Shown here one piece after another: positions 50,980 through 60,500 of a stretch of 64,000 nt of DNA. Each line of letters begins with the position of its first letter. Position 1 is the first letter of the stretch. The translations under genes and the position numbers were made by a program. The notes beneath the pieces were generated by a model. The model worked only from the letters and a program-made list of their open reading frames with translations. It was not told the DNA's origin and made no database searches. This DNA comes from Gammaproteobacteria bacterium (GTDB taxonomy: Bacteria > Pseudomonadota > Gammaproteobacteria > Steroidobacterales > Woeseiaceae): positions 1 to 64,000 of the forward strand of contig JAOUGX010000002.1 in the NCBI GenBank assembly GCA_029865385.1. The letters run 5' to 3'.

Positions 50980-52269
50980 TTATCCGGCCCGACGCTGACG
51001 TCCCGAGGACCGCTGGCGCTGACCGCCCTGGCTGCCTCGACTTTTGCCCTGGGCATTGCGATGTTTTTTCTGGGCGCCGTGGCGGTTGCCGGCCGAACGC
51101 TGACCGCGGCCCTGGGTGATCGGTTCTGCCTTGATACGAGCATCCGGTTCGTATCCGGAAATAACCTGTCTGTCGATTTTGCATTTCAGCAAACGTTCGA
51201 TATCCGCCAGCAGGCGATGCTCGTCAACGCATACCAGCGAAACGGCATGACCTTCCTGCCCGGCCCTTGCCGTGCGGCCGATGCGATGAACGTAATCTTC
51301 CGGAACGTGCGGCAGCTCATAGTTGACGACATGTGGCAACCGGTCGATATCGATTCCGCGTGCCGCGATGTCTGTCGCCACCAGTATGCGTGCCTTGCCG
51401 GCTTTGAAATCCGCCAGAGCACGGGTTCGTGCTGCCTGCGACTTGTTGCCGTGGATGGCGGTGGCCGACAGGCCATCGTCCGTTAGCTGCTGGGCGAGCC
51501 GGTTCGCACCGTGCTTGGTGCGGGTGAATACCAGTACCTGCTTCCAGTTCTCCGCACCGATTCGATGCGAAAGCAGCTCGCGTTTGCGATTCCTGTCAAC
51601 GGGATGCACGACCTGGGTCACGCGATCCGCGGGCTTGTTGCGCGCGGCTACTTCGATTTCAGTTGGTTTGTTCAACAGTCCTGCCGCGAGTTCGCGAATT
51701 TCGTTGGAAAAGGTAGCGGAGAACAGCAGGTTTTGCCGTTTTGCCGGCAGCACCTTGAGAATCCGGCGAATGTCGCGAATGAAGCCCATGTCGAGCATTC
51801 GATCCGCTTCGTCGAGAACCAGGATTTCGATTGCGGACAGATCGATTGCCCGTTGCTCCACGAGGTCCAGCAGTCGTCCCGGCGTAGCGACGACGATGTC
51901 AGCGCCTTTGCGCAACTTGGCAATTTGCGTGTTGATGCTGACGCCGCCGACGATGACCGACGTGCGGAATCGAAGATGAGTGCCGTAGACCCGCGCACTC
52001 TCGGCGACCTGTGCTGCCAGCTCGCGGGTCGGCGTCAGGACCAGCGCGCGCACCTGGCGGCGATTGGTCTGGGATTTTTGAAGGTGCTGCAGCAACGGCA
52101 ATGCGAATCCCGCAGTCTTTCCGGTACCTGTCTGGGCGCCGGCGAGAACATCGCGGCCCTCGAGAATGAGCGGAATGACTTTGCATTGAATCGGGGTTGC
52201 CTCGCGGTAGCCTTTTTCATCGACCGCGCGCAGCAATTCGGCCGAAAGGCCGAGTTCGTTAAATAACAT
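50980..52269 (-). CDS. rhlE: DEAD-box RNA helicase RhlE
   Basis: 429 residues from the ATG at 52269 ([20 protein letters not shown]), preceded by GGAG. All helicase motifs are intact: Q motif ATPIQ, motif [32 protein letters not shown], and [11 protein letters not shown] basic, Gly/Arg/Gln-rich tail (about 375-429) follows, as in RhlE-type proteins. It unwinds short RNA duplexes in ribosome and RNA turnover work. Single gene; the 52270-52481 gap upstream contains TATAGT on the minus strand (52419-52424) as a possible -10. Confidence 0.95.
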   Translation of the reverse strand: MLFNELGLSAELLRAVDEKGYREATPIQCKVIPLILEGRDVLAGAQTGTGKTAGFALPLLQHLQKSQTNRRQVRALVLTPTRELAAQVAESARVYGTHLRFRTSVIVGGVSINTQIAKLRKGADIVVATPGRLLDLVEQRAIDLSAIEILVLDEADRMLDMGFIRDIRRILKVLPAKRQNLLFSATFSNEIRELAAGLLNKPTEIEVAARNKPADRVTQVVHPVDRNRKRELLSHRIGAENWKQVLVFTRTKHGANRLAQQLTDDGLSATAIHGNKSQAARTRALADFKAGKARILVATDIAARGIDIDRLPHVVNYELPHVPEDYVHRIGRTARAGQEGHAVSLVCVDEHRLLADIERLLKCKIDRQVISGYEPDARIKAEPITQGRGQRSAGNRHGAQKKHRNAQGKSRGSQGGQRQRSSGRQRRAG

Positions 52270-52481
52270 TAAATTTTTACTCCAGGATCGCCTGGCCCAA
52301 TTGCATGGCATGTGCCGCAGGGCTCGGTCCAGGCTGGGAATTCTTAAATGGCTCCAGGAGTCGCGGAATTGCGGGCTGGAGTGATTGGCGCAGACCGAAG
52401 TGCGCCAGGACGCGGCGGACTATAACAGCTGTCAATCCAAATGGAAGCTCTATTTTCGAATACTGCGAAATCTCTTCGCAG

Positions 52482-53639
52482 TCAGACGTAGCGAAATTTT
52501 CTTACGGCGGCCGCGGCGACCAGCGCACTGCCGATCATCAAAGCCACAAGGTGCGGGATTGCCGAACCCGCACCGGCTTCGAAACTGATCAGCTTGTGCA
52601 GGGCATCCATTGCCCAACCGGTGGGCAGCAATTTCTGCAGGAATTGCATCCAGTCCGGCGTAATCTCGATCGGCCACCAACAACCGCCGAGTGCCGCGAG
52701 AAGATTGGAAACCAGCACGCCGAGACCGACCGCCTGACCGTCGGTTTTGGCAATACTGCCGAGCAGCAAGCCCGCAGAAGCACAAAATGCAGCCCAGGCG
52801 AACAGCACCAGCAGGACCATGGCAAGGTCCGGTCCCCAGTGCATACTGAACAGCAGCGTTCCGGCAAGGATAGCGAATCCGACCTGCACTACGGCCAGTG
52901 CCATGCGCCCGCCCCACTTACCGGCTACGAGTTCCGCGGCGGAGATTGGCGCCGATGCCAGCCGCCGCAGCAGGCCCTGCCGTCGTTCGACAGCCAGCAT
53001 GGAGGCTCCGCTGGTCAGCAATACCAGCAATGTGAACATGACCAGAACGCCGGGTACGGTTTGCTCGAACCCGGAAGGTATCTGCTGTCGTTTTCCTGCC
53101 GCTTCGACCTGCAGTTGTATCAATCGCGGTTTTCGATTCAACGCATCCAGCGCGCTCTTGTCCAGAGGTTCGACGAACTGGGCGTCAGCGACGACGACAT
53201 CAGCCAAAACCGTGTACAGGCTGCGTTGGATGCGAATGGCCTCGAAATCACGAAGGAGCGACGAGGCATTGGTATCGAACACCGCGGTTACAGTCTCGCC
53301 GACGAGAAGCTGCTCAGTCAGAAAATCCGGGAATGTCAGCGTGCGTGCAGGCTCGGGCTGCTGCTCGCCGCTGGTTGCAAAGGCGATATCCTGCCATTCG
53401 GGAGCAAAATCGTTTTCGCGGAGACGTTTGTCAATCTGCGACTTGAGCATTCCGGGCGACGCGGCGATGACAGTGAGTGGCGCGGCCGCACCGCCGCTTG
53501 AGCTCCCGGAGAATCCGCCGGTTACGGTGCCGATGAAGTAGAAGAATATCGGCGGCATGACGAAGAGCCACATCAGAGTCGCGCCCTGGCGCAACTGGTA
53601 GCGTATGTCCTGCAATGCAATGAACAAGCCGTTCTTCAC
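52482..53639 (-). CDS. ABC-2 type permease (second subunit)
   Basis: 385 residues from a GTG at 53639, with GAGG upstream, four bases after the stop of the first permease gene; a TTG at 53657 is the alternative. One N-terminal membrane helix, a large periplasmic loop (about 60-180), then five helices (GVLVMFTLLVLLTSGASML, LAVVQVGFAILAGTLL, onward), the usual ABC-2 exporter layout. Together with the first permease it should make the membrane channel served by the ATPase at 54877-55821. Confidence 0.9.
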   Translation of the reverse strand: MKNGLFIALQDIRYQLRQGATLMWLFVMPPIFFYFIGTVTGGFSGSSSGGAAAPLTVIAASPGMLKSQIDKRLRENDFAPEWQDIAFATSGEQQPEPARTLTFPDFLTEQLLVGETVTAVFDTNASSLLRDFEAIRIQRSLYTVLADVVVADAQFVEPLDKSALDALNRKPRLIQLQVEAAGKRQQIPSGFEQTVPGVLVMFTLLVLLTSGASMLAVERRQGLLRRLASAPISAAELVAGKWGGRMALAVVQVGFAILAGTLLFSMHWGPDLAMVLLVLFAWAAFCASAGLLLGSIAKTDGQAVGLGVLVSNLLAALGGCWWPIEITPDWMQFLQKLLPTGWAMDALHKLISFEAGAGSAIPHLVALMIGSALVAAAAVRKFRYV

Positions 53640-53643
53640 TGCA

Positions 53644-54873
53644 TCAGCCTCGCGCAAAACCGGACTGCATTCGCCAGCTGCTCAACAACAGCCCGCTGCC
53701 TGCCAGAGCAATCAATAGGAGCCAACTCTGCGAAGCAAAAGTCCAGGCAGTGGCGCCCGTGATTTCCGCAGCCAAATGATCGGCGATGAATCCGTTCGGC
53801 GTCGCGCGCCCTATCGCCGCGATCCATCCCGGAAGCGCGTCCAGAGGAAAGAAACTGCCGCCCGCCATCAGCAACGGAAACAGCAGCATTGAGGTGATGA
53901 GATTCGCGGCTCGTCGTGTCGAGCCAATCATCTGCAATACCGAGAACCAGGAAAACAAAGCGATGCCGGACACGGCAATCCACAGCAGTGATGGCAAGAG
54001 TCGTTCCCATCCGATGCCGTGATAGAGAAACCCGGCGACAAGCGTCAAGCCGCCGACTATCGCGATGACGATGCCTGCGGCCAGCGCTTTCGCTGCCACG
54101 AAACCGTACAGTCTCGCTGGCGCAAGTACCGTTCGCCGCAGCGTTCCCTGCTCACGCTCTACCCAGTAATCCGCGGCGAGGCCGTTGGCCGAAAACATTA
54201 CGGCCATCAGGATAATTCCAGGCAGGTATAACAGCGCCATCGGCACCACCGGCCGATCTGACGGTGGTTCGACAATGCGGATTTCCATGGCCGGCGGAAT
54301 CAGATAAGGCGTTGCCGTATCGATTTTTTGCTGAATCGCGAGGGCCAATGCCGCTGCCAGTTCCGCGTTGTTGGAGTCAGTTGTCCGGGACTCCCTTATC
54401 GTACGAATTTCGTCACGAAACAATTCCTGAGCATAAAAGCCGGCATCCAGCAGCAATTCGGTTACATCGCGAATGATGCCCGGCAGGATGGTTTGTGCCG
54501 GGTTGGTGACAAGCGTCAGGGACATCGCTTCCTCATCGAAAAACGCGTCACTGAAGCCGTCGGGAATAATCAGCAAACCGCTTGCCTCGCCGTCATCCAT
54601 CGACTTCCTGCCTTTATCTGCCGTCGTCTGTTCGACAGCCAGGATTTCACTGAGCTGACCCCGGCTGTACACACCTGCTACGAGGCTGCTGAGCAAGGAC
54701 TCGTCCTGATCGGCAATTAGCAGAGTACCGCGAGGTTTGGCTGCACCATCACTCATGATGAAAGTCATCAGGCCGCCGATGAGGAACGGAATACTGATCC
54801 AGACGAGAATACCGCTCACATCCAGCCGCCAGCGCGACAGATCCTTGACAATAGCCTGCAACAGAAAACTCAT
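53644..54873 (-). CDS. ABC-2 type permease (first subunit)
   Basis: 409 residues with the same layout: N-terminal helix (about 20-40), periplasmic domain (45-220), then five or six helices to the end. The central stretch YWVEREQGTLRRTVLAPARL is a typical ABC-2 coupling segment. It begins four bases after the ATPase stop codon, in the same operon. Confidence 0.92.
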   Translation of the reverse strand: MSFLLQAIVKDLSRWRLDVSGILVWISIPFLIGGLMTFIMSDGAAKPRGTLLIADQDESLLSSLVAGVYSRGQLSEILAVEQTTADKGRKSMDDGEASGLLIIPDGFSDAFFDEEAMSLTLVTNPAQTILPGIIRDVTELLLDAGFYAQELFRDEIRTIRESRTTDSNNAELAAALALAIQQKIDTATPYLIPPAMEIRIVEPPSDRPVVPMALLYLPGIILMAVMFSANGLAADYWVEREQGTLRRTVLAPARLYGFVAAKALAAGIVIAIVGGLTLVAGFLYHGIGWERLLPSLLWIAVSGIALFSWFSVLQMIGSTRRAANLITSMLLFPLLMAGGSFFPLDALPGWIAAIGRATPNGFIADHLAAEITGATAWTFASQSWLLLIALAGSGLLLSSWRMQSGFARG

Positions 54874-54876
54874 GAT

Positions 54877-55821
54877 TTACTCGCGCAGCTCTTTGCCGGT
54901 CAACAGCAGGAAAAGGGTTTCGAGATTGGGACGACGCAGATTCGTTTCCGTCACTTTGCCGCCTGCAGCGGACAATGCCTCGAAGATTTCCGACAGATGT
55001 TCCGAACCGTCCGAAAGGGTCAAGGTAAGGCTATGCTCGTCACTGCCGAGAATCTCGATGTCCTTCAGCCCGGCCCGGACGAGTTTTCCGGTCGCCTCCC
55101 GGCCCGCCTGCTGTGGAAACTTGCCGTTAAGTTGCAGTACGTCCCGCGCTCCCAGCTGCGAACGCAGCCCGGCGACCGTGCCCTGCGCGATCAGCTTCCC
55201 GTGATCGATAATAGCCAGGGAATCGCACAGGTATTCGGCTTCTTCCATGTAGTGAGTCGTATAGAGGATGCAGGCACCTGCAGCACGTTCTTCCTCAACG
55301 AGATCGAACAGCTTTTTTCGCGACTGCGGGTCGACGCCGGCCGTCGGCTCGTCCAGCAGAATGACCGGTGGCTTGTGTACAACGCCGCAGCCGAAATTGA
55401 GCCTTCTTTTCATACCGCCGGAGAACGTTTTGGGCAGGTCCTTGGCACGATCCGCAAGTCCGATTGTTTCGATGACTTCCGCAACCCGCGCTTTCAGCGC
55501 CTCGCCACGCAGTCCGTACGCTTTGCCCCAGAACTTCAGGTTATCTATCGCCGGCAGGTCCTCGTAAATCGCCAGCTCCTGCGGCACCACGCCGAGCAGC
55601 TGTTTGGCAGCCTTCGGCTCGCGCGTGACTTCCAGTCCGCCCACCGTAACCGTACCGGACGTCGGCACCAGCAGGCCGGAAATACAGTTGATGGTCGTGG
55701 ACTTGCCGGCGCCGTTAGGTCCCAGCAGACCGAATACCGAGCCCTTGTTTGCTTCAAAGCTGACGCCGTCGACCGCAAGGTTGTCGCCGTACTGCTTCGT
55801 CAGGTTACTGACAATCAGCAC
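54877..55821 (-). CDS. ABC transporter ATPase (CcmA/DrrA-like)
   Basis: 314 residues. Walker A GPNGAGKST, signature FSGGMKRRLNFG, Walker B VILLDEPTAGVDPQSR, and switch His in YTTHYMEEAEYLCD; a C-terminal domain of about 80 residues as in drug- and lipid-export ATPases. It drives the two ABC-2 permeases encoded downstream. The acylase gene ends nine bases upstream of its start, which suggests a functional link between the exporter and the acylase. Confidence 0.95.
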   Translation of the reverse strand: MLIVSNLTKQYGDNLAVDGVSFEANKGSVFGLLGPNGAGKSTTINCISGLLVPTSGTVTVGGLEVTREPKAAKQLLGVVPQELAIYEDLPAIDNLKFWGKAYGLRGEALKARVAEVIETIGLADRAKDLPKTFSGGMKRRLNFGCGVVHKPPVILLDEPTAGVDPQSRKKLFDLVEEERAAGACILYTTHYMEEAEYLCDSLAIIDHGKLIAQGTVAGLRSQLGARDVLQLNGKFPQQAGREATGKLVRAGLKDIEILGSDEHSLTLTLSDGSEHLSEIFEALSAAGGKVTETNLRRPNLETLFLLLTGKELRE

Positions 55822-55830
55822 TTCGCACTC

Positions 55831-58020
55831 CTACTCGCCCGGACGGTATCGCCGAACCGCGCGACGCTCGACATCTTCCGGGTAATACGCAACTTCCTTG
55901 AACTGGCGATCCACGTAGCGCTGCGCCTGGTCGTCGAAATGCGGTGAAGCCGGATCGCCGCTCTGCCCGCCAGCGAGCAGGCTCTTTGCCCGCACCCTGT
56001 CGCCGAATTCGACCACCGCGACGAAGCTGTTACCTGAAGTGCCATAGATGCGTTTCGTTCCGGGATAACGTTTGGCGCCGTAAGACGCGAGCGCGCCCCA
56101 GTTGCCCGACGCCATGGCAACAGGCAAAGACGGCTCGTTGTCGTCGAATGCTTGCACGATATCGCCATTCAGCCGCTGGTAGCGATTGACCTCCCCCCAC
56201 GCCGTCTTCCATTGACCGAAGTCCGAGTCGAGCATCGCCATTGTTTCGGCAAATATTCTCAAGCGTTCGTCCGCCGGCGACTGGCTCGCAAAATATAGAA
56301 TGCGTTGCATATCCGACGCATCGGCCAGATGCTGCGGAATTACGCCTTTTTCCTGATAGGCGCTGCCGTAAAAATGTGCGAGCGTCATTGCCACTGAGTC
56401 GGCAGAGACCTGAAAGTCCCATTCGCGAAGCAGATCGATTGCGCCGGCAAGTTCAGGGTCTGCATCCGGTGCCTCATCGTAAGCCTTGACCAGGCCCGGG
56501 ATCAGGTCCTCGAAACCCGGAAGGTACGGGTCATAGGCGAGGTCAATCAGCTTGTCCAAGGTCAGCCCGGACAGCCCCGTCAGCACGCGCACGGCATGAA
56601 TGCCGCGGAAATTCTCCGGATCTGGCGCCATGTAGTGCGGATAATTCTCCCGCACAGGACTGAACTCCGCGGCCGCGGTAAACGGTGTTGAGTTGCAGTT
56701 CTGAATCCAGCCATTCTGCGGATTCAGGATCGTTATGGTTTCGTCGACATCGTGCAGGCCTTGCCAATCCGTGGCGGGATCGCTGCCGTCCACCGGCTTC
56801 GAATAGTCGAACTGCGGATTTCTACGCGGCACGAAATTTCCATGGTAGTAGGCGATGTTGCCCTGCGAATCCGCGTAGACGGTATTGTTCGACGAGTTCG
56901 TTCGAATATTCATCATGTCGCGGAATCCGTCGTGCCCATCCAGCTTGGTGCGGACAAAGGACTGCTCAAGAGCACGGACGGGGTCCCAATTGATTCGGGT
57001 CGCGACCCACTCCCCGTCCAGGCTGTGCGTGACCGGCCCATGGTGCGTGCGGTATGTAGTGAAACTGCGTTCCGACCAAACGGCGCCATCCTTGTATCGC
57101 AATGTAACTTCGGAGATCTGCACCGGCCGGATTTCCTCACCGTAGCGATACAGAAGTCGACCGTTTTCTTCGAACACGTCTTCGACGAATTCGTCCATGA
57201 AATCGACCTCAGTCGAAGTGTGCATCCATCCGGTGTTTTCATTGAATCCCTGGTAGACGAAAAACTGGCCCCAGGTCACGGCACCGTAGGCATTCAGTCC
57301 TTCCTCGCTGACGACGTGAATTTCACCGCGAAAGAAGAACGAGGTATGCGGGTTGATGAGCAACATGGCATTGCCAGACTCGGTGAGCTTGCCGGCAATT
57401 GCGAAACCGTTCGATCCCTGCGGTTCTGTGAATGCCCGCGAATCGCCGCGAATTTCCGTTGCCGGATCCCCTCCACCGTAGAAAGACCTTATTCCTTCCA
57501 GCGGAATCTGCTCGATATCGCCGCCAATCGAACCCTCGCTGAAGAACATCGGCATCCAGGGTTCAAAACGGGTCAACAGACGCGGCTTTACCCCCGGATT
57601 GCTCAACAGGTAGAAGTTCAGGCCATCGGCAAACGCATCGCACAGGTCCTTGAGCCATTGCGGCGCTGCGTCGTATGCCGCCTTGGCTTCGTCGACACTC
57701 ATATACAGCCTTGCACGCAGATCGCTGTACAAGGCCTGTTCTCCATCGATCTCGGCAAGTCGTCCTGTCGCCCAGACATAATTCCGCTCGATACGGTTGA
57801 AGTCGTCTTCCGCTTGCGCATACAACATGCCGAACACGGCGTCGGCATCCGTCTTCGCGTAGATGTGCGGCACACCGAAATCGTCGCGGACAATGCTGAC
57901 TTTCTCCGCGCGGGCCTTCAGTCGGTCGAACTCCGTATCGACAGCAGCCTGCTGACAACCTGCCAATAACAGCAAAGCCCAGACCATCGGCAGTATTGCC
58001 GGCTTCAACCTGAACGACAT
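55831..58020 (-). CDS. Penicillin-acylase-family Ntn hydrolase, lipoprotein
   Basis: 729 residues from the ATG at 58020 (GGGGGAG upstream), with lipobox LLLLAGC. Alpha part about 25-200 (VSIVRDDFGVPHIYAKTDADA), then the self-cleavage site before Ser203 in QGSNGFAIAGKLTESGN, and the beta part with the catalytic Asn region NTVYADSQGNIAYYHGN. Family members include penicillin G acylase, AHL acylases and PvdQ. It should mature by autoproteolysis in the periplasm and hydrolyse an amide-linked acyl group. Substrate unknown. Placed directly before an ABC-2 exporter. Confidence 0.92.
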   Translation of the reverse strand: MSFRLKPAILPMVWALLLLAGCQQAAVDTEFDRLKARAEKVSIVRDDFGVPHIYAKTDADAVFGMLYAQAEDDFNRIERNYVWATGRLAEIDGEQALYSDLRARLYMSVDEAKAAYDAAPQWLKDLCDAFADGLNFYLLSNPGVKPRLLTRFEPWMPMFFSEGSIGGDIEQIPLEGIRSFYGGGDPATEIRGDSRAFTEPQGSNGFAIAGKLTESGNAMLLINPHTSFFFRGEIHVVSEEGLNAYGAVTWGQFFVYQGFNENTGWMHTSTEVDFMDEFVEDVFEENGRLLYRYGEEIRPVQISEVTLRYKDGAVWSERSFTTYRTHHGPVTHSLDGEWVATRINWDPVRALEQSFVRTKLDGHDGFRDMMNIRTNSSNNTVYADSQGNIAYYHGNFVPRRNPQFDYSKPVDGSDPATDWQGLHDVDETITILNPQNGWIQNCNSTPFTAAAEFSPVRENYPHYMAPDPENFRGIHAVRVLTGLSGLTLDKLIDLAYDPYLPGFEDLIPGLVKAYDEAPDADPELAGAIDLLREWDFQVSADSVAMTLAHFYGSAYQEKGVIPQHLADASDMQRILYFASQSPADERLRIFAETMAMLDSDFGQWKTAWGEVNRYQRLNGDIVQAFDDNEPSLPVAMASGNWGALASYGAKRYPGTKRIYGTSGNSFVAVVEFGDRVRAKSLLAGGQSGDPASPHFDDQAQRYVDRQFKEVAYYPEDVERRAVRRYRPGE

Positions 58021-58110
58021 GACTCCCCCTTGTCTATTTATATGCAAGACACACTAACTCGCTGGTGGACCACCAGCAACCGGATTCGTCCGTTCACCGG
58101 AACGGTTCGA

Positions 58111-59250
58111 TCAGAGCGCCCTGTCTTCAAGTTTTGCCCTTAGCCATTCGTGGAATTCCCACAGGGAATATTCCTGCGGAACGAGCACGCCATGCTTGTG
58201 TTGCACGCACCGCAGTCCACGCTGATTGATTTCGCAGACGCGCCCATCCTGCTCGATCAGCAGTCGCCCGACATCCAGCATCCTGTCGATTTCACCGGCA
58301 TACGTTTCTGCAACTTCCGGCAGCAGAAGCCAGTCGACGATCAGTTCCACCGATTCCGGTCCTCTCGGTAGCACGCGAACGCTGCGCACGTAGTCCGGGT
58401 GCGCAACGACGAACATACTGGCGGTGAAAGAAGCAAAATTGACCCCGTTCCTGATCTCGTGCTCATCAAGCCCGGGAATAACCGGTAAGCCGGTCTGGCC
58501 ATCCAGGGTCCAGGTTGCAAGACCCGGTGCTACACGCGGTCGCCCGTCATCGGATGCGTCGTCGGGTCGCCAGTTCGGCGTGTCCGTATAGCTGAGTACT
58601 CCGTTCTGATACAAAGGCACGAGTTTGCAAAGTTCAGGATGCACGCGCGGGCAGTGGTAACACTCCGAATAATTTTCCCAGAAAATTTTCCAGTTACAGG
58701 CCAACAGCTTCCTGTCCTGCTGAACGGAAATCATTTCTGCAAGTGGCCAGTGCTTCATTATTTGCGCCTCTGACCCGAGAAACGATTCCAGGGTGCATCC
58801 TGGCGTGTCGTCGAGACAAACAAAAATGAAACCACCCCAGCACGCGGAATTGACCTGGTACAGGGAGTAGTCGTTTTCCGCGAAATCGTCGACCGGGAGT
58901 CTTGCCGGCGTTGCAAGCAATGCTCCTGTCAGCGAGTAGGTCCAGGTGTGGTACGGGCAAATGATTCTGCCATTGGGAAAGCGGCCCTGCTCGTTCGTGC
59001 AGAGAATCGAGCCGCGATGTCGGCAGGTATTGTGGAATACACGCAGTTGGTTTTCGTTGTCGCGGGTAACTATCAGTTGCTGCGATCCGACCGTAGCGAC
59101 GAAATAATCACCGGCTCGCGGGATCTCGTGGAGGCGGCCGACGCACACCCAATCCCGATACCAGACGGCTTCGAGTTCGACGGCGTAGTGATCCGGGTCG
59201 TAGTACCAGGTACTCGGCAGTGACAGTTCGGTTCGACTCAGAGTCGTCAT
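58111..59250 (-). CDS. Rieske ring-hydroxylating-type oxygenase, alpha subunit
   Basis: 379 residues from the ATG at 59250 (MTTLSRTELSLP). Rieske centre in FHNTCRHRGSILC and IICPYHTWTYSL (Cys/His pairs), then the catalytic mononuclear iron site in NYSECYHCPRVHPELC. It resembles choline/glycine-betaine/carnitine-type monooxygenases and the large aromatic dioxygenase family; the substrate cannot be decided. No reductase or ferredoxin gene is beside it. It precedes the acylase operon by 90 bases on the same strand. Confidence 0.92.
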   Translation of the reverse strand: MTTLSRTELSLPSTWYYDPDHYAVELEAVWYRDWVCVGRLHEIPRAGDYFVATVGSQQLIVTRDNENQLRVFHNTCRHRGSILCTNEQGRFPNGRIICPYHTWTYSLTGALLATPARLPVDDFAENDYSLYQVNSACWGGFIFVCLDDTPGCTLESFLGSEAQIMKHWPLAEMISVQQDRKLLACNWKIFWENYSECYHCPRVHPELCKLVPLYQNGVLSYTDTPNWRPDDASDDGRPRVAPGLATWTLDGQTGLPVIPGLDEHEIRNGVNFASFTASMFVVAHPDYVRSVRVLPRGPESVELIVDWLLLPEVAETYAGEIDRMLDVGRLLIEQDGRVCEINQRGLRCVQHKHGVLVPQEYSLWEFHEWLRAKLEDRAL

Positions 59251-59408
59251 ATGACAACGATTCTGGCACAAAGCAATCCGCGCGACTTGACATATTCAAT
59301 GCACTTTCGCTGCTCCGAACATGATGCAGTTCCTGTGCAAATGCCCCGGCCGAACCGATAATGAGTATCGTTCGAGTCGCGCTGCATGACTGGCAGGGAG
59401 CCTGGCCG

Positions 59409-59804
59409 ATGACCCGAAAATCAAGCCGCATTTTGCATGCCATTCCGGCGTTGCTGCTGATCGGACTGTCCGGAAGCGGCATGGCGCAGGAGCCGGCTGC
59501 CGCCTCCATCACAAGCCGCGCTTCCTTACTGCCCGAACGATGGTGTATCGAAACGCATATGGCAACTCCGTCACTCGCCGTGTTGCTGGAACCGCGGCCG
59601 GTATCGGACAGGCCCTGGTCGATGTTCGAATTCGCTGCAGATAACTACCGGCTGCGGGAAAGCTTCGCCGATCGCTCGGACCTGTCGTATCGACTGGCCG
59701 AACTCGACACCAGCAGACTTGTCACCTTCTGGAAGGGCGAATCGCTGGGCGTTTTTCTCGGCATATCCACAGGCGGCTTCATCAGCCTTAGCGTCGCGCA
59801 GTAG
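59409..59804 (+). CDS. Small exported protein of unknown function
   Basis: 131 residues from the ATG at 59409, which has AGGGAG upstream; an in-frame start at 59361 lacks one. Signal peptide about 1-26 (ILHAIPALLLIGLSGSGMAQE). The mature part, about 105 residues, has beta-strand-like stretches ending FLGISTGGFISLSVAQ, suggesting a small barrel or outer-membrane-associated fold. No family recognised. Convergent with the deaminase gene. Confidence 0.72.
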   Translation: MTRKSSRILHAIPALLLIGLSGSGMAQEPAAASITSRASLLPERWCIETHMATPSLAVLLEPRPVSDRPWSMFEFAADNYRLRESFADRSDLSYRLAELDTSRLVTFWKGESLGVFLGISTGGFISLSVAQ

Positions 59805-59827
59805 ATTCGTCAGCGGCAGCCCCCGAT

Positions 59828-60268
59828 CTACGGCTCGCCGATGTCCTCGTTCCACATTTGCGGGTTTTCGGCGATGAAGTCGAGCATCAGCTGCCGGCAT
59901 TCTGCGTCGTTTGCGTTAACGAGCTTTACTCCCCTGGAGCGTAGATAGTCCTCGGGCCCCTGGAATGTCGCATTTTCACCAATGACTACGACAGGAATCC
60001 GGTACAGCAATATGGCGCCACTGCACATGTCGCACGGTGACAGGGTCGAGTACAGGGTCGCTCTCCTGTAGTCGGCGGCCGTCAACCGCCCGGCGTTTTC
60101 GAGGCAGTCCATTTCTGCATGCAGTACCGGACTCCCTTTTTGCAGGCGCTGATTGTGGCCACGGCCGACGATTTCTCCGTCGATTACCAGCACCGATCCG
60201 ATCGGTACCCCGCCGGCGGCAAGTCCCTTGCGAGCTTCCGCGATTGCCGCCTGTAAGTGACTGTCCAT
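59828..60268 (-). CDS. Yeast-type cytosine deaminase homologue (CDA superfamily)
   Basis: 146 residues from the ATG at 60268 (MDSHLQAAIAEARKGLAA); the longer frame has no family features. Zinc site H-A-E in PVLHAEMDC and P-C-x-x-C in STLSPCDMCSGA. As I recall yeast Fcy1, it matches at GGVPIG, GRGHNQR, QKGSPVLH, LENAGRL, TLSPCDMC and the end PQMWNEDIGE. Fcy1 deaminates cytosine to uracil in pyrimidine salvage; activity here is inferred. Bacterial CodA is unrelated, so this eukaryote-like form is notable. Single gene. Confidence 0.88.
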   Translation of the reverse strand: MDSHLQAAIAEARKGLAAGGVPIGSVLVIDGEIVGRGHNQRLQKGSPVLHAEMDCLENAGRLTAADYRRATLYSTLSPCDMCSGAILLYRIPVVVIGENATFQGPEDYLRSRGVKLVNANDAECRQLMLDFIAENPQMWNEDIGEP

Positions 60269-60500
60269 GGATCGGCAGTCTAGCAAAGGCAACGGCCGGC
60301 GCTCTCTTAGGCAGATTAAACATAATGCAAGCAACCTGGCTGCCGGACGATCAATTCGTCATGCGATAAATGCGGGGCAACGCCCGGCGTCACTTTCTGT
60401 GACATAACTCCCTGAACTGAAAGCAGAACACCGGCAAACTGCCCAAACGGCAGGGACATTTGCGGGTCGTTGCCAACAACAATCGTCAAACAGGGCAGCT

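Noticed and set aside
52305-53501. Plus-strand 398-codon open frame opposite the second ABC-2 permease
   Set aside because: Antisense shadow; peptide is Gln/Arg/Ser-rich with no membrane or domain pattern.
56752-57969. Plus-strand 405-codon open frame opposite the acylase gene
   Set aside because: Antisense to a recognisable Ntn hydrolase; no domain features of its own.
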